A stretch of DNA of 64,000 bases, from contig JABYQN010000004.1 of NCBI GenBank assembly GCA_022606135.1, positions 806,001 to 870,000 of the forward strand, read 5' to 3'. The notes under the pieces are model-generated. The model did not search any database. It was not told the DNA's origin and saw nothing but the letters and a program-made list of their open reading frames with translations. Below, in pieces: positions 48,331 to 60,227 of the stretch. The position numbers and the translations under genes were made by a program. Numbering within the stretch: position 1 is the first letter of the stretch; every line of letters starts with the position of its first letter. This DNA is from Fomes fomentarius (Eukaryota > Basidiomycota > Agaricomycetes > Polyporales > Polyporaceae).

Positions 48331-49595
48331 ATGAGCACAACTGAGGCCGAGACTCAGGTCGTAGTGGCGCCGAAGAAAGTGAAGAAAATGAAGCCCGCGC
48401 GCAAACAAGTGAAGCCGGGTGAAGTGGAGAAGAAAGAGGCACCGCAGACCGGCAAAGAGTACAGTGCGTATCTCTTTCTTCACTCTCCTCATTGTACGCT
48501 TGCTCATGTACAACCAGATATCTGGTACAACAAGTGGGCGGGTGGTGACCGCGAGGACAGCTACTCCAAGTGCGTTTTCCTCTCGTGAGTGCCGCTCCAC
48601 ACGTTGCTGACTGCCGTGGGTGCATCATCTAGCAAAGTCAAGTCCCAGACGCGTTGCCACATCAAGCGCGATGCCGGCCTGACTCGGGCGAACACCACTG
48701 GAATGAAGTACTGCTGTCTGTTCTTCGCGCGTGGCTGCTGTCCGTACGGTTGGGAGTGCGAGTATCTCCACATGCTCCCCGACGCGTCGACGGCTCTCCC
48801 GGACACCTCCAAGGACTGCTTTGCACGAGACAAGTTTGCGGACTACCGGGATGACATGGGTGGTGTGGGGAGCTTCCAGCGGCAGAACCGCACGTTATAC
48901 ATCGGGCGGATAAAGGAGACGGGCACTGGGGTAGAGACCGAGGAGGTTGTCAGGCGGCATTTCAAAGAATGGGGCGAGATTGAGAAGAGTATGTATAAGC
49001 CTTCATCTCCGCCCGTATCGGCTACTAACCCTATACCTTTGAACACACAGTTCGAGTCCTCCAGTACCGCAGTGTCGCCTTCGTGACGTACGTCTCGGAA
49101 CTGGACGCTCAGTTCGCCAAGGAGGCGATGGCGTGTCAGTCACTAGACAATGACGAGATTCTGAACGTCCGCTGGGCGACCGAAGACCCCAATCCGACCT
49201 CAAAAGTTGCAGAGAAGCGACGGCTGGAGGAGATTGGCCGGGAAGCCATCCAAGCAAGGATGGATCCCCGCATAGTGGACGCCATGCATGCGATGCGTGC
49301 TCTGGAGGAGGATGTCGAGTATGAGGCCCCAGAAGAGAACGAACGGGTGCAGAAACGGCAGCGGTTAATCGAGGATACCTCCCAGGAGGATGTCTCGCCT
49401 CCACCTGAACCCCAACCCGAAATAACGACGGGCATACTCAGCTCCGATGCATTGGAGGGTCTCAAGTACTTTGCCGAAATTCGCCGGAAAACTGGACTTG
49501 GCTCAGCCACAGCCCCTCCCAAAGCGACTGCGGTATCAGCACCACCACCTGCAAGCGGTCTGGGTTTGGGCGATTATGCGAGCGATGACGAGTGA
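48331..49595 (+). CDS. CWC2: Pre-mRNA splicing factor Cwc2 (RBM22-like)
   Basis: An RNA-binding component of the Prp19-associated complex, which contacts U6 snRNA and the intron in the active spliceosome. A basic N-terminus (KKVKKMKPARKQVK) leads to IWYNKWAGGD, the conserved Torus start. Then comes a CCCH zinc finger, CCLFFARGCCPYGWECEYLH. The RRM shows RTLYIGRI (RNP2) and SVAFVTYV (RNP1), followed by ILNVRWATEDPNP, very typical of the family. The C-terminus is helical and acidic, ending GLGLGDYASDDE. Introns: GTGCGT after EY, GTGCGT after DSYS, and GTATGT inside the RRM. ATG 48331 begins MSTTEAETQ. The length is about 370 residues, as usual for fungal Cwc2. Confidence 0.95.
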
Positions 49596-49708
49596 TTGCT
49601 AGGTTGTGACTGTGTAACGTGTAACATTGTACGTAGCATGGGACATGGATGATAGAAGTACATGCCAGGGATGTTCGTATGCAAAATCCGTGCGATGCCG
49701 GAGCCAAA

Positions 49709-51192
49709 TTACTGGCCTGATGTACCACCATCTGCGTCGTCCGTAGAAACCTCTGCGTTAGTACCTCCGCTGAGTTGCAATTCCCGGATGCGCTCTTCCT
49801 CCGCAGCGCGGTCCTCGTCTTCTTTCTGTCGCCGGTACTGTGCAATGTCCCAATCCTCCTCCTCCCCTTCGTCTTCGTCCTCAAACCATTCCGGGTTGTA
49901 TGCGAACTAAGTCGCTTGTTGAGCACGCCACAGATGTACCAAATAATAGCAGAACAACGCACCAAATCTCTGCCACTCATGCCGCTGTTCTTCCCTGCAG
50001 CGTGTCGTTCGTCCTTTGCCTTCTTTAGCGATTCCTCCTCCGCCATCTTCTTGTCCATCCGCGTCCGCTTCCACTTGGCGAACGTCTCGGGTGTGACTGG
50101 TGTTAGGTTGGTTCCCAGTTTGTGGCGCTACAACAGCGAGCTCAGCACTATCGTACACATATTGTGGTCAGAAAATGAGGTGGCTGACCTCGACTTCCAG
50201 GAACTCCTCTAGACTAATGGCGTTCGCCTTCTCTGCGTCTTCGATGGCCTTCTTCTGCGACTTGAGCACGAAGCCAGGGGGTAGGGCGTGCCGGTAGTGA
50301 CAGCTTTCACCATTTGGACACTCCCAGAACCAACCATACCTGCAGTACGGTGGTCAGACGATGCATGCCGATGGAGTTCAGTGGACGTACTTCTCGTTTT
50401 CAATCGCTTGGATGAAGAATTTGCATACAATCTGATTGTGATGGACTCTTGAGTGCTCCGGTATCGAGAATGGGGACAGAGATTGAGACTTACGTCCGTG
50501 GTTGTCCGTGGGTTTCCACTCTTCGACAAGACCACCGTCCGAAGCTTCTCCTCATCCCAGTTATCCATCGTATCTTGAGATTCCCTCAGCCTCTAGCTAC
50601 ACCCCGTCGTCCAGTGACACACGCACCTGTCAACTTATCCTCCCGATTATCCTCGTACAAGTTCTTCTTCTCGACCTTGCGTCCCACGTCCAGGTCATGG
50701 CTGAACTTGCACTTGTTGCCCTTCTCGCAAGTCCCAGCCTTGAAGAACGCACATAGCACCGTCTTCGGATCGACCCCGAACGGGACCTTCTGCGTCTGCA
50801 CGGGCTTGAAAAGTGCCGCCTCCTCCTTCTTGCGTTTCTCCTCCTCCAGCTTCGCCTTCTCGCGCATCGCTTTCTCCTTCTCCTTCTCCAGCACCGCGCG
50901 CGACTTGCCCGCCAACGACTGCTGCTTCTGGATCGTCGCCACTTCTTTCTGGACCCTGGCCGAGCGGTTTTTCTGCAGGGGTCAGGATGAGCGACGTACG
51001 GACGCTACATGGTTACTGTGTGTGCGACAGCGAATTGGAAAGAAGTATCACTGACATTCTTCATGCCAAAGGTCTAGAGAGAGCTCGTCAATGACCACCA
51101 TCAGGTCGATGCGCACGCTATGCAGCAGAATCAAATACCTTGTCCTCCTTCACTTTCGAACCTGAGCTCGCCTGCTGCTTCTTGGGAGGCAT
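49709..51192 (-). CDS. TMA46: CCCH zinc-finger protein Tma46/DFRP1 (ZC3H15-like)
   Basis: A ribosome-associated partner of the Rbg1/DRG1 GTPase. It starts [18 protein letters not shown], then a short exon TFGMKN, then [19 protein letters not shown] long Lys/Glu helix follows. The first CCCH finger is [19 protein letters not shown] and the second is the extended C-x17-C type ([15 protein letters not shown] through CPNGDSCHYRH). The DRG-binding DFRP region follows with [27 protein letters not shown] and [15 protein letters not shown]. The tail is acidic and ends DADGGTSGQ. All segments join through GT-AG introns. It converges with CWC2, with only about 110 bp between the stop codons. Confidence 0.95.
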
Positions 51193-52771
51193 ATTGACTT
51201 AGAGTACGGTGAGATCTATGTATCCAGAGACTGTAAGAGGATTCGAGGGTTCAAATTGTTTAGCCTGCTAGATGACTAGCTGGAGAGGAGATGTGGCAGG
51301 CAGGCTACTGGAGGTGAGTGTACTCAGACGGTGATTTGGTGTCATCTAGGCGCTCGCCAATTGAACGCTCGTTAGAGTTGATCCGCCAGCCGGCTCAGTG
51401 CTGAACAGCTGAACCAGTTCTGTTTCCAGCAGTCCCCAAGCTGAATGTAGATACAACATGATTAACATCAAGAACAACCTCAAGTAATTACATGAAGTTA
51501 ACGCTCGATCTGAGTTGGCCGACTGAAATCCTCGGCGATGGAACGACCCAAACCTAGTCAGAGTCAGTTGTTGACAAGTAGGAATCACGGCGAGGTTGTG
51601 GTTCACTACGACCATTGCAAGCGATCCAACTTATCAGAGATGTCGGATCTGTGCTTCACTTGTAAGAGATTGCTGACTCTGTTAGGATACGATAAGAGAC
51701 ACACTGTGAACAGTGGTCATCGAGGACGAACGATCGTCACCCAGGTCTACAGAAGCGCCCATTCAGCGCTAATTGTCCGGAGGAGATAGGTCAGGATATT
51801 ATCGTGTTGTCTGTGTAGATGAATCACTGCTGTCACCTTCTCATTCCATGAGGGAAGACCAACAGCGCACTTGATCAGTCACGCCAGTCGTTTACGAATG
51901 ACCTAGGCTACAGTTTCTGACGTTCGTCGATTGGAGCCTAAAGCGCGCGCATGCATCGGAGGGTCCTTTCCAGATGACATACATAGACTGTCCGAGATGA
52001 CCTTCAAGCACCGTCGCCGGCGAGTCAAGGGTAGCATGAGCACGTTCTCCGAGGAACCCTCTTTTCACAGTGCGCCTCGAAGCCGACATGCGAACGCGTC
52101 ACGCGAGGTTAAGCACTACGGCGTCATTCACGGATGATCCCCGTAGAGATGTGTTCCACGCCCCTGCGGATACAGTGCATTCCGGTGACTAACGGGCATC
52201 AATCGAGTGACCGAACAGAGCGGAGGCCCAACCCTGGGCGGTTAGCTGGCGGATAGAAGCCTCCGCCCGACTTGAATAGCACCTACCGAAAGCGGGACAA
52301 GGGATAGAGACTAGGTGTACCGCGTTACCGGTCCTAAATCCCACTAAACCCCAGTAAGGACGACCCTCGGCAGTGTTCAACGTTCAACTGCACGCCACTC
52401 CATCTCGGCGGTTCCGACAGCGCGCGTTTTGAAGTTTCGATCGCGGTTTCTCTCCGCGAACGAACACGTCTGTCAGGGTTTCAGTACAGCGTCCCGTCCT
52501 CGTTATTATAACACATGAGCAACACCGTGACAGCAACGTAACATAAACATACGGATCCAATCCATAGTGCCGGTGGGCAATGATGCCTCTCTGGCACGTA
52601 ATCCCGAATCCAGTTAGATCAAGCAATAAGTTATCCATCGGATGGGGGTGTAGGTCTGGATGGAGGTGGAGGTGTGGCGGGTTACGATCTGGAAGCTTGG
52701 AATGCGACGCGTGAATTTTGGACGCAGTATAGCGCTCATCAGAGTGCGGCGCACCATCTGGCGTTCAATAT
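51193..52771. other. Intergenic, no gene seen
   Basis: About 1.6 kb between the start of TMA46 and the end of the SUR7-like gene, with short open frames only. Confidence 0.5.
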
Positions 52772-53629
52772 TTAGTACGTATACGCCAGATGGCGAGCCT
52801 GGCGTCCAAACCGACCGCCCATGCAGGTCCCACACCCGGCGTTCATTGCCACGAGCATGAGCACCGCCGTCGCCGCAACCGACATCCACAGCTACATCCG
52901 ATGAAAGCATTGAGCTCCAGCAAGGCAAATGTGATTGATAGCACGCACCGACGGTCCGTAATCGGCATCGAAGCCCTCTGCTTGGAAGCGACGCTTGGCG
53001 CCTATGAAGAGCCAGAGGGAAAGCCCGAGGCCCGCGGCCGACGCAAGAAAGGCGAGCATCGAGAGAAGCCCGAAGGCTACGTATGGCCATCGTGGGTCCC
53101 GGCGGCGAGAGAAGAGTAGGGGCAGTAGGGTGAGAAGACCGAGCAGGGTTAGTCCCGCAGCTGTCAACGACGCAGATGGGGTTGAGCTTGACTAGTCTTT
53201 GGAATGAATGTTGGGAGCAGCGGTGGCGTACCAGCTGGGAAGAGGATCAATATCTTCGGGAGGGGCTGCATGATCTGCGGTCCATATTCGTACCCAAATG
53301 TAGCTCTGCCGCAGACGTGCGTCAGGCGACAGGCCATATACATACAGCAAGTAAGAGGGCGGACGTACTGTTTCGGCGCACATGTACCACCTCCATCAAG
53401 TCCTGCACAGAAACCTAGCACCCCGAATTTCACTCCTCCGCTTGCTGGTGAGTGTAGGAAGTAGAATATTGGTACAAATGGTACCGAGAACGTTATGAGC
53501 ACCCTACCAACAACACAGTTGACATCAGTTGAAGCTGCTTCGGAGGCACCCACATGGACAAGCAATCACGTACAGCAGCACGAGGGCGGCAAGCGTCGCC
53601 GACAACATGAGAAAGGTTGGTCCGAGCAT
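52772..53629 (-). CDS. SUR7/PalI-like four-span membrane protein
   Basis: Five small exons splice in frame to about 200 residues. The first hydrophobic segment is MLGPTFLMLSATLAALVLL. The extracellular loop has FYFLHSPASGGVKFGVLGFC and a second Cys in GGGTCAPKQ, the G-x-x-C...C pattern of the claudin-like SUR7/PalI group. Then come YGYEYGP-like residues (FGYEYGPQIM), helix 2 (AAGLTLLGLLTLLPLLF), helix 3 (FGLLSMLAFLASAAGLGLSL), a basic/acidic loop ending EGFDADYGPS and helix 4 (VAATAVLMLVAMNAGCG). It ends RHLAYTY-stop. Donors are GTACGT, GTACGT, GTACGC and GTGCGT; all acceptors are consensus. Members sit in the plasma membrane, in eisosome domains or in pH signalling; which applies here is unknown. 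Confidence 0.85.
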
Positions 53630-54199
53630 TGCGAGCTGCTACAAGCGTGCATGCCCTCGCGAGGTTGTTCGTGATGTAGAGTCGTTCAACTCGTAGGTGG
53701 CGTAATATTCGTGAAGTGGACTTGATGTTGGAACGGACGGGAGTTTGTGGTACGATTGCCAATGGAAGAGCGACCTCAACGTCGAAGTTTGTCGTATCCT
53801 AGTAAATGAACCCTAGCAGAGCTATCTCGGGCGATTGAGACTGCCTGACGTGTTTACTCCTCAGGTAGCCGAGTGGGACGCGTCGAAGAACGGTGCGCAG
53901 TTGCAGTTCAACTTTCGATCGCCTACGATCTGTCCGGCCCGAGGCACCATCCGGCCCGGTCACTCGTTTACTCTTCAATCGAGACACGCTAGAATCTTCA
54001 TTCGCTACAGAAAGTAGTACATGCAATACAACCATCATCTAATCCGAGGACAATCCTACACACGCAACCTTTTCCCTACAGCGATTCCTGAGGGAAACGA
54101 AACAGGCACAGGCACGCCGACCTCGCCCTCTCACTTAACCGGAGCAAGAATGAAAAAGAGTTTGTCATGTCATCTGGGAGTGCGAAGCTGGAGGGTATC
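53630..54199. other. Intergenic between two minus-strand genes
   Basis: 570 bp, with no gene or repeat seen. It should contain the SUR7-like promoter and the 3' UTR of the dehydrogenase. Confidence 0.5.
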
Positions 54200-55267
54200 T
54201 TATAGCGACGCGCCACCGCAAGTCTTGATAGTTTGACCGGTGATATATTCACCCTCGTCTGAGACGAGGAACGAAACGAGCTTCGCGACGTCCTCGGGTT
54301 CTTGGATGCGACCAAGCTTGATGTCCTTCTTAACACGCTGGGCCTTAGCTTCTCCAACTGAGATTCCCTCCTACAGACGATATTTGTCAGTAAGCAACCA
54401 TACGACAAGAGAGTTTGATAATTTGACGCACAATTTTTGCGAGCTCGCGGTCAATATGATCCCACATCGGCGTATCGACAATGCCAGGGCCGTATGCTAA
54501 TAGTGGTATGACGTGAGATGCAGATCCTGCTTAGGGCCGGCTAACGAGACTGACCGTTGACCCGGATGCCATATTGCGCCCATTCCTTAGCCGCGACCTC
54601 AGTGAAGCCCCTAACGGCGAACTTAGTCGCCCCGTATGGACCGAGGTTCTCGGCAGTGCGGTACGACGCGATGGAGCCTGCGCCGACGATACGTCCACCA
54701 GAGCCTTGCTTCACCATCTGCTTTGCGGCGAAGATGTGCGTGTTTATGAGGCCGAGGAGGTTTATCCGCACTTCATTCTCAATGAACCTGCAACGACGAT
54801 GTCAAGAGCCGTATCTCGGGCTACGATCGTTTAGGAACGAAACTCACTCGGGTGTGCACTCAAGCAGGGGCTTCACCTGGGTGATACCGGCGTTCGCAAC
54901 ACTGACGAACAGCCTTGGGCCGAGCTTCTCGACTGTCTCTGCGATAGCAGCCTCGATCTGCTTCGGCTCGCGGACATCTGATGAAGCATACCGTAATACG
55001 AACGATTCCCTCAGCTCACGGGGTCGGTCAAGAGGGACGCAGACACGCGAGCTCACCTGCGAAAACACCGATGGCCTCCCGTCCATAGGACTTGATCTCG
55101 GCGATAACATCGTCGACCTTCTCCTTCGCGGGTGGGATGTCCGCGATGGAGATATCGTAGCCGTCGCGCGCGAGACGGGTTGCGATCGCACGACCGATGC
55201 CCTGGCCTGCCCCTGTGACGAACGCAATGCGGTTGAGCGAGGCTTTGATGGGGGACGCGAGGGACAT
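54200..55267 (-). CDS. Short-chain dehydrogenase/reductase (diacetyl/acetoin reductase-like)
   Basis: A classical SDR of about 268 residues. The Rossmann motif is [20 protein letters not shown] (TGxxxGxG), followed by ADI after the second strand and VANAGITQ (the NAG motif). The catalytic residues are Ser in VGAGSIASY and the YGATK box (Tyr-x-x-x-Lys). The loop [15 protein letters not shown] resembles acetoin/diacetyl reductases of the budC type. The C-terminus is [15 protein letters not shown]. Introns are at GTGAGC after FA, GTGAGT after TPE, GTCAGT after RVN, and GTGCGT after AKI; an AG acceptor lies before EGISVGE. The Asp after the second strand suggests NAD(H) preference, which is inference. 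The substrate is uncertain. Confidence 0.93.
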
Positions 55268-57500
55268 GTCGTGCGAGTCTGGAGAGTGCAAGTCCAGGAG
55301 AGAGAGGGTGCTGAATTGCGAGGGTCAGGAAAGACGAATTACCTGCCTGCTTTTGAGAGCAGTGGGAAGGGCTCTGGACCGGCGGGCCGCCATCATCAAC
55401 ATGGTAAAAGTGACAGCGTGTATCGCGGTCTGTCGGCTCGGAAGAGAGAGGGAACGGTCATGGGACGGAAGTGTGTATGCAATGAGGAGTCCATTCGCCG
55501 CGCGAGTACTCACCAACCGCGACTGAACGAAATATCCCCGGGCGACGGCTCGCGGGTACCGGTCACCAACTACGCCTGTCACAAGCACGTGATAGACGTC
55601 ATGTCACGCAGACATCATGTTCGATGCCACGTCTGACTTCGCGACTCGTCCGAAGTCATTGGCCAACTTCGAGAAAACACCTTAAACACACAAAGTATGT
55701 TTACAACGTGATCAGCGTGTACTCACTCATACCATTCGCCACCAATCTAGTACGAACTACCACTAGCACTCGAGCGGTGACACCACGAATTCGCCGATCA
55801 CGAAGCCCGAGTCTCCTGTGCTAAAGGTATGAGAGACTGGGAGATGCTGTAATTTCTTGATGGCCCAGCTCTAGTCTCTTGCGACGATAACCTCAGATCC
55901 ACGCTGTCTCAAGTCTGCAGTCATAGTCGACGTATGGCGCAGAGGTGAACATGTCAGCGCTTCCTCCTTCCGCGCGAGTCGCGTTCGCGGAGTGCTATAT
56001 CCGCGATACCACGTCAAACTGTATCCCGCACATTCGCATTCTCTCACATCGTCAGCTCAACATTGTTATTGAGCTCTTTCGATCCCAGAGACCACACCTT
56101 CGCAACATCCGCTCGCTCCACGGTGGGCCGCCTGCAATCAAAATAATCATCTTGTCGACCTGTTGAAGCTTTTGCCCTTGCTCGTGACTCCAGCTCTGTA
56201 GTGAGGTCGAGGAGTTTCGGCCAGTGGGGGCAGTGTTAGACTGCCAGCATTCATAACGACGTTTTCCCCAGGAGCATAGCGTCCCCTCCTCGCAGGCACT
56301 GGCATATGTATATCCAGCACTTCACACGCACGTGGGCCTGTATATAGATGAGGGAGATGTCTTCGGTCCTTGCTTCTGGCGCCAAAAGAAGGCAGTCGAA
56401 GCCGTCGATGAATCCTCCGCCCTGCATAGCTGCCAGAGCCGCAAGCGGACTGAGTTCACTTTGGTGCGCTGCACGTACAAACCGTAGCGCAACTACTGAT
56501 TCCACTGGCCATTCAAAGGGATTGATTAGCCAATTCGTGTCCTTACTCAGTCGTGTTGCTGTCGCGGTGAAAATCGTGAAGGTATGCCACTTGGCAGCGC
56601 AGGATCCGGCCATGACTAGGAGTTCGCGCTTACCATGATCAAGCGGGAGGGTATTGCCTCGACGTTCTTCTTACATAGTAGCAGCTTTGAATGACGTGAT
56701 AAGAAGTCGGTATGTTGACAGCAGGGATCGAAGATCACGAGAGAGCAGGTCACAAGCGCTGAAGCATGGCTCGGGGATCGGGACATGGTGACCCCGGATG
56801 GCTGTACGCCGCACTGGTAAGTGATCTGATGAGAAGGATTCGCACCCACTGTAGTCTGTGAGTCTGTGACTTTGGCCCCATGAATCCAGCAGCGCAACTT
56901 CAGTGCTCCGGATGACGACCAGATATCGCGGCACGTTCTCATCAAGGCGGCGCCTGGACCACTCTCTCAGACTTTCCAGGCTCAAGTACTTCGCAGATAA
57001 CTTGGATTGCTGCTGTCAGATTCAACCCTCAACGAGGCACATCACAATACAATGAAGCACTCGGATATATCTGTACATGTGCTCGGTGTTTTTAGACACG
57101 GCGTTGGCGGTGAGGTTCCAAGCTTCATCATATGGAGCCTCACGAGTTCCATTCCATGACAGGTTTAAGTGACACATGGAAGATCCTTTGGGGACCATCA
57201 CGGCGATAAGGACCACAGAACTCTGACGAGATCGACAGAGGTACTTCTAGACACTGGATACAACCGCTACAGCAAGGTTGCGGGTCCACAGGGTTCCATT
57301 CATTGGTCAACCTGTGACTCGCAAAAACGTTCTATGCGGTACTACATCTCCGGTATATTCACCCAAACTGGTCCACACGATCCAATCCCCGTTGTGAGGG
57401 CGCTCCGGGGTGTAACGGTACTGGTCACAGAGCACTCATAAGTACGGCGACATCTCCTTCCCATAGCTTCCTTGACCCTCCCCCCCCGACGCTAAAGAGC
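55268..57500. other. Gene-free stretch with unassigned minus-strand frames
   Basis: Minus-strand open frames at 56251-56613, 56671-56985 and 57022-57216 lie in tandem and could be exons of an unrecognised or decayed gene (for example SLESLREWSRRRLDENVPRY). No joining introns give a familiar protein, so I do not call one. Confidence 0.35.
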
Positions 57501-59186
57501 ATGGACCTTCAACCTTCTGCTCAGTCCTAGTATGCATTACCCTCTTACGGTGGGATGACTGAACTGACTTCCGTACCTGGCTTAGCATCTCCGCTGTCCG
57601 TCTTGACAGGAGTCTCAATCTAGCAGCACTATGTAGGCCTCTTCCCGTGGTTTATCGTGATTGAGGGGGCGTTAACAATCTGTGAGAGTAGGCGTACTAT
57701 ACTACGACTACATCCTCACAATCACTTCCGAAATCCGATTTGTTTGGGGTTCACCGTCCATTTCCCCGTCATTTGTGCTATTTGTGGCCAACCGCTATGT
57801 TGGTATCTTGGGTCACATACCAGTGTTCTTCGAATACCTGTTGGATTCCTCTGAACATGTGAGTACTCCGCCAGCGTGCTTACTGTTAACATACTGATTC
57901 TAGTTGTTCTTAGACGTATGCTGTCCTTTTCATGTCCTCTATAGCTTCATGGTCAATGCGTTGACTACAGATGCCGTGAACTTCAATTATACCACCAAGT
58001 TTACGTCCTCTTCAGTCAGGCAATTGTGGCAGGTATGTCAAGTCCGAATCCTACGCGTGGTTGAGCAGTTCGGTTATACTCATCAATATTGTGCTCCTAG
58101 TCTTGATGGCATTACGGACATATGCCCTATACAATTGCAGCAAACGAATGCTAGGTGCCTTATTAGTGATGTTGCTTGGGGGTGTGATACAATGTTTGGT
58201 GTGTATGACTGGTAGCTGCTATATAATCCTTGCTGACTAGTCCATCTCTGAAAGACTTCCGTCTCCACCGGCAAGAGTCCATTAACCTCGACAACATCTG
58301 GGCTCGACCATCCGGGTTGCGATCTCTCTCTTACAGATGATCAGTCAGTCCCGAATTCATGCTTCTCTCATACGCTTTCCTTTCTGAGACCGATCGGATA
58401 GGGGCTTCCGTGTGTTCTTCCTAATGCGTTGATGACGACGAACGGTTCTTGACGACTGAATTATAGATCTTGGATTGGCATGGAGTGCCGTGCTATGGTA
58501 CGACACAGCCATCTTCCTTTTGACATTCTACAAGGCTATCAAGGTGCGAAATGAAATGCAAGGGGGTCTACTAGCTACAATCATCCGAGATGGTAAGTAC
58601 TAGGAAATGTATTCATCGGACTGCTCACCTGACACTACACGCGGTATAGGAACACTGTACTATGCGTATGTGGACTACTTGATCCCGACCACCTGCTCAA
58701 CGTTAGATAGAATCATGGTCGTGGCCAATATGGTCAACGTCATCAGTTTCATGGTGAGTCAATCAATAATGCACAATACACGGAACATCGTTACATTCTA
58801 CCTCTTATCTTCCGTAGCGTGTAAGTCATCTTCCACCCCTCTTATAGCCAAGGACGTTTCTCAGCTACAAGTTATCAGTCGCCTAACGTGCTGAAGGGCG
58901 CACCAACGACCTTAACAAACATGTGCGTGTGATGACTTTAGTATGTCTCAAGCTACCATTCAAACGGATGAGCAGGCTTTCCGTGACTCTGACTTCCCGC
59001 CTGATGCTCAACCTCCGAATACCAAGTAGTACCCAGCTTGGACGGCGAACCAACCAGACAACACACCCTAGAGGATGGACCACAGGCTGGGAGTCGACCG
59101 TAAGGTCAATGTCGTTTCACCTACCGCGGTCGTCTACCGATGCGTTAGAAATGGAAGAATCCACTGGTACTGAGTCGTTGGGATAA
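57501..59186 (+). CDS. DUF6533-type integral membrane protein
   Basis: A member of a large Agaricomycete membrane family with no known function. The model needs about eight small exons. MDLQPSAQSY and ISAVRLDRSLNLAAL lead to LGVLYYDYILTITSEIRFVW, the DUF6533 signature (YDYxLT..E...W). Then come VANRYVGILGHIPVFFEYLL, CRELQLYHQVYVLFSQAIVA joined to VLMALRTYALYNCSKRMLG, the segment GVIQCLVCMTG, HPGCDLSLTDDQ, GLAWSAVLWYDTAIFLLTFY, RDGTLYYAIMVVANMVNVIS and LKGAPTTLTNMLSVTLTSR with LMLNLR. It ends TGTESLG-stop. The family order of blocks is intact and most junctions have consensus sites. Uncertain parts are the first exon and the segments near 58230-58300 and 58755-58880. It is probably functional, but decay at one junction cannot be excluded. 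Confidence 0.75.
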
Positions 59187-59335
59187 AGTACGGATCTGTC
59201 TTGAGTCTTGCTGCAGGAGTCCGTATATATGTGAGCATGCACTAGTAGCTGCCTCTGACCTTCTCCACTCAATGCATCTCCGTCTGCGTTTTCGGCCATT
59301 GCTCGAATTACGATACTGTAGTCTCATAGTCTCAA

Positions 59336-59767
59336 CTATGGTGCCGGGCGCCTAGTCACCGTGCAGTGGCAAAATCGGCGGGAGGTTCGGGCGCCTACAC
59401 AAGTCTCTGAAAGATTGTCTGTATGATGGCCAGAGGTTGCTCAATAGATGTGTCTTAACGTTCCCATGCTACTTTCATAACCATATTTTAGCTGTAGTAA
59501 GGAACATGACGGACTCTGCTGAGACCCTTTGGCGCTTGTTAAGGCGCCTATACTCCATATAAGGGAATGTGGCAAAATCGCTGAGATGTCAGAATTTTTA
59601 TCTCGGTCAATCTTTGGAAATTGAACAAACGGTCTGACAGTTTTGTTCCTCTCATGAAAAGGAGTAGATTGGTCAAGTCGATGAGAATTCTGACAAATTT
59701 TGGGCATCTGGTAGCCGCAGAGGTTTGTTGTACAATTGAAGCGGTGACTAGGCGCCCCGCACCATAG
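59336..59767. mobile_element. MITE-like element with 26-bp terminal inverted repeats
   Basis: The left arm 59336-59361 begins CTATGGTGCCGGGCGCCTAG and continues TCACCG. The reverse complement of 59742-59767 matches it in 25 of 26 positions. The 432-bp interior has no supported coding sequence. If the first and last TA are taken as the target duplication, the ends become TGGTGC...GCACCA, which fits a TA-inserting (Tc1/mariner-like) MITE; this assignment is tentative. It lies between the DUF6533 gene and the enoyl-CoA hydratase gene. Confidence 0.8.
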
Positions 59768-60227
59768 AAACAATGACCCGGAATCTGCCACTTGCGACTC
59801 GCATACAATTTTGGTCCACGGCATGCAGCCTGCGATACGCCTCAAGAGACGAGACTGTGCTTATGGTTCTCCAAGACTGCTTACCGCCCCTTGCGGGACG
59901 TCAGGCGACTCAGGCCCACACAGTGAGCTTTACGAGAGCATTAGCAAGGCAATACTAGGCACAGCCACCGGTGACTTCAGAGACCGTCCGAATCCTACAT
60001 AGTAAGACATGCTTACTTGTCGCCGTTGGTACCGGCACTCTACAGAGGCATGTATATTTACGCATATGATAGTTGTGCTTCATCTTCGGGGATAGTCTCG
60101 CCCGCCGGCGACCTGCCTGGCGCGGGCCCGGGTAGTATAAGTAGCGCTCGCACCGGCCTTCCCTCCTCATCTTTCAAACCGCCCCACTTCAATCCATCAT
60201 ACCTGAATAGCAGCTATCTGGAAGACG
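59768..60227. promoter_or_regulatory. Upstream region of the enoyl-CoA hydratase gene
   Basis: 460 bp between the MITE and the start codon. A short AT-rich stretch with TATATTTACGCATATG lies near 60052, and GTATAAGTAG near 60134 is a plausible core promoter about 90 bp before the ATG. No gene was seen. Confidence 0.4.

Noticed and set aside
54557..55636. 359-codon plus-strand open frame
   Set aside because: It overlaps the well-supported short-chain dehydrogenase on the opposite strand, whose catalytic motifs and introns are all in place.
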